Part shown: positions 49,060-57,269 of the stretch, in pieces
Position numbering within the stretch: position 1 is the stretch's first letter
Layout: every line of letters begins with the position of its first letter
Source: Dehalococcoidia bacterium
GTDB taxonomy: Bacteria > Chloroflexota > Dehalococcoidia > GIF9 > AB-539-J10
Direction: 5' to 3'
Length of the DNA stretch: 64,000 nucleotides
Assembly (NCBI GenBank): GCA_030602785.1
Contig: JAUVZB010000002.1
Location: 1 to 64,000 of the forward strand
Program-made: the position numbers and the translations under genes
Notes under the pieces: model-generated
Told to the model about the DNA's origin: nothing
Database searches by the model: none
The model's input: the letters and a program-made list of their open reading frames with translations, nothing else

Positions 49060-50553
49060 CTATTCAACGCCCGCGTGTTCCGCAACCATCTGGTAGTGGT
49101 AGCCCTGCACCGCGAAGCTGATGAACAGTGGGAAGCACCGTGGCTTGTGACGCACAGTCCAGGCAAACCCCTTCCAGAAATCGGATCTGCCTCTCTGCTT
49201 CACACCGACCGTCCACATGCATCTGAACAGCGCGCGGATGTAGCGTGGGCTATAGTTGCCTCGGCGAATACCGCTCGGCCGATACTCCATCAGGAAAGTG
49301 CGCACGCGCTCGTAGTAGTAGCGCGGTGAATAGATTGTGCTGACCACCTGCTTGTAGCCGGCAGTCAGCTTCTCCAGTCCCATCTTCGGGACGATGTTTG
49401 TGGAACCATCAGTGTTGTTGCCGCTGCCACCAGGATGAAGTCGGCCCTCTGCCTCCAATCGTTTGTACAGAGGGGTGCCGGGCGGCGCCATAAGCACACC
49501 AACCATGGCAGTTACGATGCCGCTCTTCTGTATGAAGTCTATCTGACTACGGAAGATGGACAGCGGGTCACCATCAAACCCAACGATGAAGCCACCCTGG
49601 ACCTGCATGCCGTGCCGCTGGATAGTCTTCACGGACTCTATCAGGTCGCGTCCCGTATTCGTCATCTTGTTGCATTCAACAAGGCTCTCTTCGTTGGGAC
49701 TCTCGATGCCAACAAAGACCATATCGAAACCCGCATCCACCATGAGCTGCATCAAGTCTTCGTCATCGGCCAGGTTGACGGATGCCTCCGTGAAGAAGGA
49801 GAAGGGGTACTTCCGCTCCCTGTTCCACTCGATAATTGCCGGCAGTATCTCCGCCTTCAGCTTCTTCTTGTTGCCGATGAAGTTGTCATCCGTGAAGAAG
49901 ACATTCCCGCGCCAGCCATGGTCGTACAGCACGCTCAGTTCGGCGGCAATCTGCTCGCGGCTCTTCGTTCGCGGCACATGCCCGTTCATGATGACGATGT
50001 CGCAAAATTCACAGTTGTAGGGACAACCACGGGAGTACTGCAGACTCATCATCTGGTAGTTCCCTGTATCGACCAGTGACCACAAAGGAACAGGGCTCAC
50101 TGCAATGTCCGGTCGCTCGTCGGACGAATAGATATGGGCGGCACACCCGTTCTCAAGATCCTGAAGGAACTGCGGTAGTATGTTCTCCGCCTCGCCCATG
50201 ATGATGTGGTCCACGTCATCGAAGCCAACGTCCTCATACCCGGTCCGGTACATCGGGCCGCCGGCAACCACCTTCGTGCTGAACGCCCTGCACCTGCTGA
50301 CGACCTCCTGCGCGGAGTCCTGTTGCACAACCATGGCACTGATGAAGACGTAGTCGGCCCATTGCAGGTCTCTGTCACGCAACTTCGCTGCGTTCATGTC
50401 CACCAGCTTCTTCTCCCATTCGGAGGGAAGCATGGCAGCAACGGTGAGCAAGCCGAGAGGAGGAAACGCTGTCTTCCGCGAGGTGAACTTCAATGCGTGT
50501 TTGAAGCTCCAGAACGTCTCTGGTATCCGCGGATATACGAGAAGGACTTTCAC
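49060..50553 (-). CDS. B12-binding-domain radical SAM protein (DUF4070 subgroup)
   Basis: 497 residues: an N-terminal cobalamin-binding-type Rossmann domain (VKVLLVYPRIPETFWSFKHALKFTSRKTAFPPLGLLTVAAMLP), the radical SAM motif CPYNCEFC within SLQYSRGCPYNCEFCDIVIMNG, and a C-terminal DUF4070-like part (GYKQVVSTIYSPRYYYERVRTFLMEY). The whole protein follows the pattern of the family that includes the hopanoid C-2 methylase HpnP and its relatives with unknown substrates. I cannot assign the substrate. GTG start at 50553 with GGGAGGTG upstream. It stands alone on its strand with no hopanoid genes nearby. Confidence 0.82.
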   Translation of the reverse strand: MKVLLVYPRIPETFWSFKHALKFTSRKTAFPPLGLLTVAAMLPSEWEKKLVDMNAAKLRDRDLQWADYVFISAMVVQQDSAQEVVSRCRAFSTKVVAGGPMYRTGYEDVGFDDVDHIIMGEAENILPQFLQDLENGCAAHIYSSDERPDIAVSPVPLWSLVDTGNYQMMSLQYSRGCPYNCEFCDIVIMNGHVPRTKSREQIAAELSVLYDHGWRGNVFFTDDNFIGNKKKLKAEILPAIIEWNRERKYPFSFFTEASVNLADDEDLMQLMVDAGFDMVFVGIESPNEESLVECNKMTNTGRDLIESVKTIQRHGMQVQGGFIVGFDGDPLSIFRSQIDFIQKSGIVTAMVGVLMAPPGTPLYKRLEAEGRLHPGGSGNNTDGSTNIVPKMGLEKLTAGYKQVVSTIYSPRYYYERVRTFLMEYRPSGIRRGNYSPRYIRALFRCMWTVGVKQRGRSDFWKGFAWTVRHKPRCFPLFISFAVQGYHYQMVAEHAGVE

Positions 50554-50667
50554 GAGAGCACCTCCCTTCACTGCAACCCAACTCGACTACAAGACGCCGC
50601 AGGAACGCGGCGGAGGGGAATGCAACAGGAGAGCAAGGCATTCCATGGCAGGAATCCTACCACGATG

Positions 50668-50705
50668 TTGAATTCCGGGGACACCATTGAATTCCGGGGA
50701 CACCA
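50668..50705. repeat. Two perfect tandem copies of a 19-bp unit
   Basis: TTGAATTCCGGGGACACCA occurs twice head to tail (50668-50686 and 50687-50705), followed by TACTTATC. I recall similar 'ATTCCGGGGACA...TACTTA' sequences next to REP-associated (IS200-like) transposases in other genomes, but no transposase is present here. The remainder of the 323-base gap (50554-50876) shows no gene. Confidence 0.7.
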
Positions 50706-50876
50706 TACTTATCTCTCGACACGGCGCGAGGCGCCATGTCAATATCCCGTAGATGGCAGGGATTGTTGCGCCGCATTTCCCGCATCTATTGCCCGCGGCG
50801 CCCCCTCCCACACCGCAATTCACCTCTCAGAACACCCCACCGACCCTACCTGCAGATACGCCGAGTACCAGCAAAA

Positions 50877-51461
50877 CTAGTTGTAGCGGTTCATTGCAGT
50901 ATCGAGGCCTTCCAGGATGATGCATTCCAGCACATCACCGACCAGCGCGATTGACTCCTGAATAGCGGTCTCTTCTCCCGCAGTGAATCGGCCCAACACA
51001 TAGCGGATGAGCGCCTCCTCCGACCACGGGAAGTTGGCATCCCTGTCCGGCCGCCCGATGCCGACGCGGACACGGGGAAAGCTCTCGGTGTTCAAGGAAG
51101 CAACGATAGACTTCATGCCTTTGTGCCCCCCCGGTCCTCCGGAGGACCGCACGCGGACTTTCCCGAGCGGCAGGTCCACGTCATCATAGACCAGTATCAG
51201 CTTTTCGGCGGGAATCCGGTGCGCCCGGACGAAACAGGCTGCGGCCTCGCCGCTGAGATTCATGTAGGTCCGCGGTTTTGCGAGCACGACCTGTCTGCAA
51301 CGAAGCGTCACGTCGGCGAGCTTCGAGCGGCAGCCGGTGCGCGAGAAGCGCGCCGAGTGCTTCTTCGCGAAGTAGTCGACACAGCGGAATCCTACGTTAT
51401 GTCTCGTGGACGCATACTCCTTCCCCGGATTCCCCAGGCCGATGACAACCGTCGCTCCCAT
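50877..51461 (-). CDS. pth: Peptidyl-tRNA hydrolase
   Basis: 194 residues with the family landmarks VIGLGNPGKEYASTRHNVGF (Asn and catalytic His), KPRTYMNLSGEA, LVYDDVDLPLGKVRVRSSGGPGGHKGMKSI and FPRVRVGIGRP. Frees tRNA from stalled peptidyl-tRNA. The ATG at 51461 lies 12 nt after TATAAT and has no good ribosome site, so the leader is about 5 nt. Upstream in-frame codons would precede the promoter. Confidence 0.94.
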   Translation of the reverse strand: MGATVVIGLGNPGKEYASTRHNVGFRCVDYFAKKHSARFSRTGCRSKLADVTLRCRQVVLAKPRTYMNLSGEAAACFVRAHRIPAEKLILVYDDVDLPLGKVRVRSSGGPGGHKGMKSIVASLNTESFPRVRVGIGRPDRDANFPWSEEALIRYVLGRFTAGEETAIQESIALVGDVLECIILEGLDTAMNRYN

Positions 51462-51473
51462 AGCTATCGCTGC

Positions 51474-51502
51474 ATTATAGTCGAGCACCAGCACAGAACC
51501 AA
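51474..51502 (-). promoter_or_regulatory. pth promoter
   Basis: Minus strand TTGGTT (51502-51497), 17-bp spacer, TATAAT (51479-51474). Divergent from the strong plus-strand promoter at 51538-51566. Confidence 0.7.
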
Positions 51503-51537
51503 CCTCCAGACACCACGAACCCCCTTGCCAATCCGCC

Positions 51538-51566
51538 TTGACACTCTTCGGGGGCCACGCTACCAT
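51538..51566 (+). promoter_or_regulatory. Promoter of the first twin gene
   Basis: TTGACA (51538-51543), 17-bp spacer, TACCAT (51561-51566). The spacer and -10 are nearly the same as in the promoter of the second twin at 52918. Predicted leader of about 100 nt. Confidence 0.75.
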
Positions 51567-51675
51567 AGCCGCACTGCCAATGGGCCACGTGCAGATTCGA
51601 CCAACCCCGGTTTCCGGTCAGACCATACACTGCCAGCCATACACGCAGTCTATTCACGTACAGGGAGGTTTCTGA

Positions 51676-52548
51676 ATGTTCTACAAAGTAAGTGTTCCTG
51701 ATGCCGGAAAAGACAAGGTCGCCGCACTCGTCACGCTGAACCCTGCCGAGTCGAGACGTCTCATCGCGAAGGCAGTAGTTCAACTGCCCGAGGTCAAAGC
51801 TGCCCTCAAGAAAGGCATGATTATCCTCGGCCGCGGCGTGACAAACGCCTACGTCAGCGAGGAGCTGTTCAACATCACGGTTGAGCCCAAGGCACAGCAG
51901 ACAGTGGGCATGGTTGTCAACGGCGCCACCAATGCCAACACCTCACCACCTCCTTGCACAATGCACGTGGTGCGAGATGGCAAGCCCGTTGAGAACGCGG
52001 ACTCAAACGTAGAGATACTCGCTTTCGGGCCTGAAGATGTCTTCATCAAGGGCGCCAACGCCATCGACCCGCAGGGCAACGCCGGCATCATGGCTTCGTC
52101 GCTCAAGGGGGGCACCTGGGGGATGTTCACCCCCATCATAACCGGCAGGAACTCCCATCTGATAGTCGCAGCCGGCCTCGAGAAGATGGTGCCGTCAGTC
52201 ATGGAGGCCTGCGAACATAGCGGGGTCTACTACTACAAGTACAGCCATGGACTCCCCGCCAAGCTGTCTCCGACAGTTACCGGCAAGGTTGTGACGGAGA
52301 TTGAGGCACTGGCGGTTCTTGCAGGAGTCAGTGCTTTCCACATCTGCTCCGGCGGCGTCGGCGGCTCGGAGGGCGCGGTCGTGCTGTCCGTTGAGGGAGA
52401 CCAGGCACACGTGAAGAAGGCATTCGACCTGGTGAACACCATCAAGGGCGAACCCCCGGTGACCGTGCCGGACACATACCGCGTGAGTTCTCCCGCCGAT
52501 TTCGGCTACGATGCGCTGGCGCAACTCGCGACTCTACAGGGCATGTAG
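51676..52548 (+). CDS. Unrecognised conserved protein, twin 1
   Basis: 290 residues, no signal peptide or membrane helix. I do not recognise the family. Visible features: glycine-rich turns, MIILGRGVTNAYVSEELF near residue 50, the long segment DVFIKGANAIDPQGNAGIMASSLKGGTWGMFTPIITGRN, IVAAGLEKMVPSV, and HICSGGVGGSEGAVVLSVEG. The GANAI...G...G...AGLEK pattern faintly recalls LUD-domain and CoA-transferase (NagB/RpiA-like) folds; that is a weak guess. AGGGAGG precedes the ATG at 51676. It has its own promoter and its own hairpin terminator, and a close paralogue follows. Confidence 0.85.
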   Translation: MFYKVSVPDAGKDKVAALVTLNPAESRRLIAKAVVQLPEVKAALKKGMIILGRGVTNAYVSEELFNITVEPKAQQTVGMVVNGATNANTSPPPCTMHVVRDGKPVENADSNVEILAFGPEDVFIKGANAIDPQGNAGIMASSLKGGTWGMFTPIITGRNSHLIVAAGLEKMVPSVMEACEHSGVYYYKYSHGLPAKLSPTVTGKVVTEIEALAVLAGVSAFHICSGGVGGSEGAVVLSVEGDQAHVKKAFDLVNTIKGEPPVTVPDTYRVSSPADFGYDALAQLATLQGM

Positions 52549-52572
52549 CCATCAGGATTGCATCTCTAACCC

Positions 52573-52600
52573 GGAAGGCCCGGGAGTTCCCGGGCCTTCC
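52573..52600 (+). terminator. Hairpin terminator of twin 1
   Basis: 12-bp perfect stem GGAAGGCCCGGG / CCCGGGCCTTCC, 4-nt loop, 24 bases after the stop, followed by TCGTAC. The same stem follows twin 2. The stretch 52601-52917 between this and the next promoter has no supported gene. Confidence 0.7.
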
Positions 52601-52917
52601 TCGTACGTGAGTCACACCGGTCGTGCCACCATCGGCAGGGCAGGTCCCAGAACAGGCTTCCTGACAGCAAGACAAGACATGGCTGCCTGCAGCACCCACT
52701 CCACTTCTCGCTCCACTCCATGGCTGCAACCGCGTGCTGACACAACCGCCGGGAGCCTCCCGAAGAGCCCCTGCAGCGGACCACACATCCCTGATCCAGA
52801 ACGTGCGGCGAATGCGTCGCGCCCACAACGACACCATCACCTGCATACGGGCATCTTCGCTGAACAGCTAAGGGCGGACAGCATCGCAGAACGTCAACAC
52901 TCCCGTGCCGGCCCGAA

Positions 52918-52946
52918 TTGACGCTGCTCGGGGACCACGCTACCAT
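52918..52946 (+). promoter_or_regulatory. Promoter of the second twin gene
   Basis: TTGACG (52918-52923), 17-bp spacer, TACCAT (52941-52946); spacer sequence CTGCTCGGGGACCACGC is close to the CTCTTCGGGGGCCACGC of twin 1. Confidence 0.75.
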
Positions 52947-53055
52947 AACCGGACTGCCTATGAGCCGGAGTCAGGTTCATTCATTCCAGGATTGCAGACG
53001 CGATCTGTACTACCAGCTACACTTGCAGTCTATTCACACACAGGGAGGTTTCTGA

Positions 53056-53928
53056 ATGTTCTACAAAGTCAGTGTTCCTGATGCCGGAAAGGACAAGGTC
53101 GCCGCACTTGTCACGCTGAACCCCGCCGAGTCGAGACGCCTCATCGCGAAGGCAGTAGTTCAACTGCCCGAGGTCAAGGCTGCCCTCAAGAAAGGCATGA
53201 TCATCATCGGCCGTGGCGTGACGAACGCCTACGTCAGCGAGGAGATGTTCAACATCACGGTTGAGCCCAAGGCGCAGCAGACAGCCGGCATGGTCGTCCG
53301 TGGCGCTACGAACGCCAACTATGCACCTCCTCCTTGCTCCATGCACGTGGTCCGTGACGGCAAGGTCGTTGAGAACGCCGACTCCAACGTAGAGATTCTC
53401 GACTTCGGGCCTGATGATGTCTTCATCAAGGGCGCAAATGCCATCGACGCCCAGGGCAACGCCGGGATCATGGCTTCGTCGCTCAAGGGTGGTACCTGGG
53501 GGATGTTCACCCCCATCATAACGGGCAGGAACTCCCCTCTGATAATCGCAGCCGGTCTCGAAAAGATGGTGCCGTCAGTCATGGAGGCCTGCGACCATAG
53601 CGGTGTTTACTTCTACAAGTACAGCCAGGGCCTCCCGGCCAAGCTGTCCTTCGCCGTTACCGGCAAGGTCGTCACCGAGATAGAGGCACTGGCAGTCCTC
53701 GCCGGTGTTCAGGCTTTCCATGTCTGCTCCGGCGGCGTTGGCGGCTCGGAGGGCGCGGTGGTGCTATCCGTCGAGGGAGATGACGCGCGCGTGAAGAAGG
53801 CGTTCGACCTCGTGAACTCCATCAAGGGCGAGCCTCCGGTGACCGTGCCGGACACCATGTTCGTGAGTTCTCCGGCCGACTACAAATACGATGCCCTGGC
53901 GCAACTAGCAACGCTCGGGGGCAAGTAG
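53056..53928 (+). CDS. Unrecognised conserved protein, twin 2
   Basis: 290 residues, same length as twin 1 and roughly 85-90% identical by eye with no gaps. Substitutions are scattered; examples are NTSPPPCT to NYAPPPCS, ILAFGPED to ILDFGPDD and YYYKYSHG to YFYKYSQG. Most third-position changes are silent, so both copies seem under purifying selection. The ribosome site AGGGAGGTTTCTGA is identical in both. Function unknown, as for twin 1. The FAH-family gene follows 235 bases later with a similar promoter. Confidence 0.85.
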   Translation: MFYKVSVPDAGKDKVAALVTLNPAESRRLIAKAVVQLPEVKAALKKGMIIIGRGVTNAYVSEEMFNITVEPKAQQTAGMVVRGATNANYAPPPCSMHVVRDGKVVENADSNVEILDFGPDDVFIKGANAIDAQGNAGIMASSLKGGTWGMFTPIITGRNSPLIIAAGLEKMVPSVMEACDHSGVYFYKYSQGLPAKLSFAVTGKVVTEIEALAVLAGVQAFHVCSGGVGGSEGAVVLSVEGDDARVKKAFDLVNSIKGEPPVTVPDTMFVSSPADYKYDALAQLATLGGK

Positions 53929-53954
53929 CCAGCAGATACTGTGCCGCAAGACCG

Positions 53955-53983
53955 GGAAGGCCCGGGGTTTCCCCGGGCCTTCC
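53955..53983 (+). terminator. Hairpin terminator of twin 2
   Basis: 13-bp stem GGAAGGCCCGGGG / CCCCGGGCCTTCC around TTT, 26 bases after the stop, followed by TCGTAC as in twin 1. Confidence 0.7.
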
Positions 53984-54066
53984 TCGTACACAGCACAGCT
54001 CGGCCGGGCACATCAGTGAGCTGGCTTCCGAACAGCAGAGACGAGGCGCGCCACCCACACCAGCCC

Positions 54067-54095
54067 TTGACGGCCCGCGGGCCATGTTCTACAGT
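54067..54095 (+). promoter_or_regulatory. Promoter of the FAH-family gene
   Basis: TTGACG (54067-54072), 17-bp spacer, TACAGT (54090-54095). Leader of about 60 nt to the ATG. Confidence 0.65.
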
Positions 54096-54163
54096 GACTC
54101 GATTGCAACACGTGGCAGCATCCGCATACGTTGCGTTCTTGCCATAGCATAGAAGGAGGAACC

Positions 54164-54931
54164 ATGAAACTGGCACGCATCCAATATCAGGGCACCCCGA
54201 AGTGGGGTATCATCGAAGGCGACGACATCTACGCTCTCGAGGGCGACCTCTACGGTGATTTCAGCAAGGGCGCCAAGCTCTGTGCACTGGCTGAGGCAAA
54301 GCTGCTCGCCCCCGCAGAGCCGACCATCATCGTGGCCTGCGGACTCAACTACATGGGCGAGATCAAGCACCTCGGCGCGCCCATCCCCCCGGAGCCTTCA
54401 CTTTTCTTCAAGCCGGCCACCACAGTCCTCGACCCCGGTGTGACAATCCCATATCCCGCTCTGACGGAGAAGCTTTCGCACGAAGCCGAGTTGTGCTGCG
54501 TGATGAAGCGGACTGCACGCAACGTGCCCGAGGACAAGGCACTCGACTACGTGCTCGGCTACACCTGCGGCAATGACATCGGGATGATGGACATCCTGAA
54601 GAAAGACAACAGCCTCATCACGAGGGCGAAGGGTTTTGACATGTCGTCGGCACTCGGTCCATGTCTGGAGACCGACCTCGACTCGACGAACCTTGCCATC
54701 AAGGGCATGATCAACGGCGAGGTCATTCAGGACTCCAACACGGGAGAGATGCTGTTCAGTGTGGCACACATCGTCAGCTATATCTCCGAATTCATGACTC
54801 TTCGGCCCGGCGACGTGGTCTTCACCGGCACGCCCGCGGGCGGCCACTATGTGGTCAAGGTGGGCGACGTCATGGAAGTGGAGATCGAGAACATCGGCAA
54901 GCTCACGACCCCGGTCGGACCAAAGGCATAG
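54164..54931 (+). CDS. Fumarylacetoacetate hydrolase-family protein
   Basis: 255 residues: a short N-terminal domain (KLARIQYQGTPKWGIIEGDDIYALEGDLYG) and the FAH catalytic domain with CGLNYMGEIKHLGAPIPPEPSLFFKP, the metal acids in LSHEAELCCVM and GNDIGMMD, KGFDMSSALGPCLET and VFTGTPAGG. Members split or decarboxylate acylpyruvates and related diketo acids (for example acylpyruvase, 2-hydroxyhepta-2,4-diene-dioate isomerase, oxaloacetate decarboxylase). Substrate not predictable. GAAGGAGG precedes the ATG at 54164. Convergent with the sensor kinase gene. Confidence 0.9.
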   Translation: MKLARIQYQGTPKWGIIEGDDIYALEGDLYGDFSKGAKLCALAEAKLLAPAEPTIIVACGLNYMGEIKHLGAPIPPEPSLFFKPATTVLDPGVTIPYPALTEKLSHEAELCCVMKRTARNVPEDKALDYVLGYTCGNDIGMMDILKKDNSLITRAKGFDMSSALGPCLETDLDSTNLAIKGMINGEVIQDSNTGEMLFSVAHIVSYISEFMTLRPGDVVFTGTPAGGHYVVKVGDVMEVEIENIGKLTTPVGPKA

Positions 54932-54983
54932 AACGCCCCCGGAACGCCCGAGGCGAAGTCTGAGCCCGCCCGGGGCAACTGCG

Positions 54984-56417
54984 CTACTCCTGGGGCTGTC
55001 CGCCCGTCACCTCCCGGTGACCGGTGGGCAGCCTCACTGTGAATACTGCTCCCTTCTCAGGACCGTTCCCAGCCCGGATGCTGCCCCCGTGCGCGTGCAC
55101 AATCACTCTTGCTATCGCCAGCCCCAACCCTGCACCCGTCCGCACACCTGCGCCCTGGTAGAAACGGTCGAACACGTGATCGAGGTTGTCGGGCGGAATC
55201 CCCGGGCCCTCGTCGACGACAGAGATCTCAACCCGGTCCATGCCTGCAGCACACGCCGTCACGCGTATCGTGCCGCCCTGCGGGCTGTGCTTGAGCGCGT
55301 TGTCGAGCAGGTTGCCAATGACCTGTTCCAGACGGTCGCTATCACCGATGACACGCAGACCCTCCGGGACATCGGTCTCGATAGTCACCTCCCTGTCACT
55401 CGCACGTCTCGACAGCAGCTCCGAGCAGAGTCCGACCAGCTCGGACACCGGGAGCACCTCGCGCAACATCGCTACTTGTCCGGACTGCACACGCGACAGG
55501 TCCAGCAGCTCGTCCACCTGCGCCGCAACTCTCCTCGATTCGTCCGCGATTATCTGCGCTGCTCGTCGCCGTGTTGACTCGTCCTCGGCGGTTCCGTCAA
55601 GAAGCGCCTGAGCGAAACCGCCGATAGAGGTAAGAGGGCTTCTCAGCTCATGGGACACATCTGCCACGAAGTCCCGGAGGCGCTGTTGCGATAGCTTCAC
55701 CCTGACCGCCATGTCATTGAACGCCGCAGCGAGCCGCTGGAGCTCGGGAGGACCCGACACGGGCACGTTCTGGTCATAGTTGCCTTCGGCAATTGCCGCG
55801 ACGGCCAACGTCATTCTCTGCACCGGGCGGTACAGAGACCGCGCCACCAGCGCGGCGACGACAATCGAGAACACCAACGCAACGAGTCCGGCCCACGCCA
55901 TCGGGCGGAGTATCAAGCCCCATGTCGCAAGCAACCCTCTTCGAGGGACCGCCAGCACCAGCGTGGATGGCTGCATTTCCGCATCCGCTGTCAGCGACAG
56001 GCTCGCCAGCGAATAGCTGACGTAGACAAAAGACTGCCCGCCGGGAGCCTTCCACGTGCCGGTGAGCGTACCAGCAGCCGACAGGACCTCCGGCGGCACC
56101 TCCAGTCCATCGATTCCGAGAGCCCGCCATGGCGACGCCGCCTTGATGACCTCTCCCCCATCATCCAGCATCAGGATGGCCACGCTGGATTCCTCCGCCT
56201 GGTCCTCCAAGTTCGCCCACACCTCTCGCAACGTCGCCCGACCGCTTGCAAGCGATCTGGCCTGGACGTAGATAGGCACGCTCATATCCTGCAGGCGGTC
56301 TGTCGTCACTCTATCGCTGTAGCCACGCAGAATCACGGTGAATACGACAGCAACGATTCCGAGACAGACGACTATCACGAGAGCGTAGGAGAGAATCAGT
56401 CGACCACGCAAGCTCAC
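54984..56417 (-). CDS. Sensor histidine kinase
   Basis: 477 residues: membrane helix at about 8-31, extracytoplasmic sensor domain, second helix at about 172-194, HAMP (RSLYRPVQRMTLAVAAIAEGNYDQNVP), HisKA with the phosphorylated H256 in DVSHELRSPLTSIGGF, and HATPase with NLLDNALKHSPQGG, DEGPGIPPDNLDHVFDRFYQG and GAGLGLAIARVIVHAHGG. The sensor domain is not recognised. Starts 3 nt after the response-regulator stop. Confidence 0.94.
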   Translation of the reverse strand: MSLRGRLILSYALVIVVCLGIVAVVFTVILRGYSDRVTTDRLQDMSVPIYVQARSLASGRATLREVWANLEDQAEESSVAILMLDDGGEVIKAASPWRALGIDGLEVPPEVLSAAGTLTGTWKAPGGQSFVYVSYSLASLSLTADAEMQPSTLVLAVPRRGLLATWGLILRPMAWAGLVALVFSIVVAALVARSLYRPVQRMTLAVAAIAEGNYDQNVPVSGPPELQRLAAAFNDMAVRVKLSQQRLRDFVADVSHELRSPLTSIGGFAQALLDGTAEDESTRRRAAQIIADESRRVAAQVDELLDLSRVQSGQVAMLREVLPVSELVGLCSELLSRRASDREVTIETDVPEGLRVIGDSDRLEQVIGNLLDNALKHSPQGGTIRVTACAAGMDRVEISVVDEGPGIPPDNLDHVFDRFYQGAGVRTGAGLGLAIARVIVHAHGGSIRAGNGPEKGAVFTVRLPTGHREVTGGQPQE

Positions 56418-56420
56418 GAT

Positions 56421-57164
56421 TCAGATTCCTGACTGCGGCGCCGTGTCGGGTGCAGCAGTCTCCTCCTGCAGTGCGTCCCGGAGCACGAGCTTGTACCCCG
56501 TACCGCGAATCGTCTCGATGGCAACAGATGAACCTGCCAGCTTTTCCCGCACGTGATTGACATGCACATCGACAGTGCGGGTCTCGCCAGCGTAGTCGTA
56601 GCCCCAGACCTTGTCCAGCAACCGCTCTCTCGTGAGTACGATTCCCGGGGCCCGGGCGAAAGCCGCAAGGAGCGCGAACTCTTTCGACCTGAGTTGCAGC
56701 AATCGCTCCTGGAGCCTGGCCTCGTGCCTGGACAGGTCCACTGTCAGGGGGCCGACACGCACCTCTGAAGAGTCAGCCTCCCCGGTGGAGCGCCTCCGCA
56801 GAATCGCCTTGACGCGAGCGACAAGCTCGCGTGGATTGAACGGCTTGGTCATATAGTCGTCGGCGCCAAGCTCGAGGCCGACAATCTTGTCGACATCATC
56901 GGCACGGGCAGTCAACACCAGTATCGGGACGTCGCTGTGCGCGCGCACCTGTCGGCAGATCTCAAATCCATCGCCATCCGGCAACATGAGGTCGAGAATG
57001 ACCAGGTCCGGGCTGGAGGCGTTGATGCGGGACAGCCCGCCGGCCGCAGTGCCGAATCCCTCCACTCGATAGCCCTCTCGCTCAAGGTAGAGGCGGGCCA
57101 GTTCGATTATCGGTGGCTCGTCATCGATTATGAATACCCTTGCCTGCGTGGCCTGTTCTCTCAT
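56421..57164 (-). CDS. OmpR/PhoB-family response regulator
   Basis: 247 residues: receiver domain with acidic pair FIIDDEPP, phosphoacceptor D58 in VILDLMLPDGDG, T/K in LTARAD and TKPFNPREL, then a winged-helix DNA-binding domain (LLQLRSKEFALLAAFARAPGIVLTRERLLDKVWGYDYAGETRTVDVHVNHVREKL). Alternative start MREQ is an ATG preceded by AGAGGATG, and TATAAT lies 17 nt upstream of it. Regulators of this class bind phased direct repeats of 10-11 bp, such as those at 57929-57972. Confidence 0.95.
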   Translation of the reverse strand: MREQATQARVFIIDDEPPIIELARLYLEREGYRVEGFGTAAGGLSRINASSPDLVILDLMLPDGDGFEICRQVRAHSDVPILVLTARADDVDKIVGLELGADDYMTKPFNPRELVARVKAILRRRSTGEADSSEVRVGPLTVDLSRHEARLQERLLQLRSKEFALLAAFARAPGIVLTRERLLDKVWGYDYAGETRTVDVHVNHVREKLAGSSVAIETIRGTGYKLVLRDALQEETAAPDTAPQSGI

Positions 57165-57217
57165 GACATCCTCTGGCTGTGATTATACCCGACGCACGGG
57201 CGCCTCTACATCGCAGA

Positions 57218-57246
57218 GGGAGGTGTCGCCAGAGGCGACACCTCCC
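57218..57246 (-). terminator. Hairpin downstream of the beta-repeat gene
   Basis: 13-bp perfect stem GGGAGGTGTCGCC / GGCGACACCTCCC with loop AGA, 24 bases after the stop of the secreted protein gene. No U-tract. Confidence 0.6.
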
Positions 57247-57269
57247 CGCCTTCGCCTCATGCAATGCGC

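Noticed and set aside
48681..49166. Open frames between the SLOG-like gene and the radical SAM gene
   Set aside because: Short, without ribosome sites, and partly antisense to the radical SAM gene.
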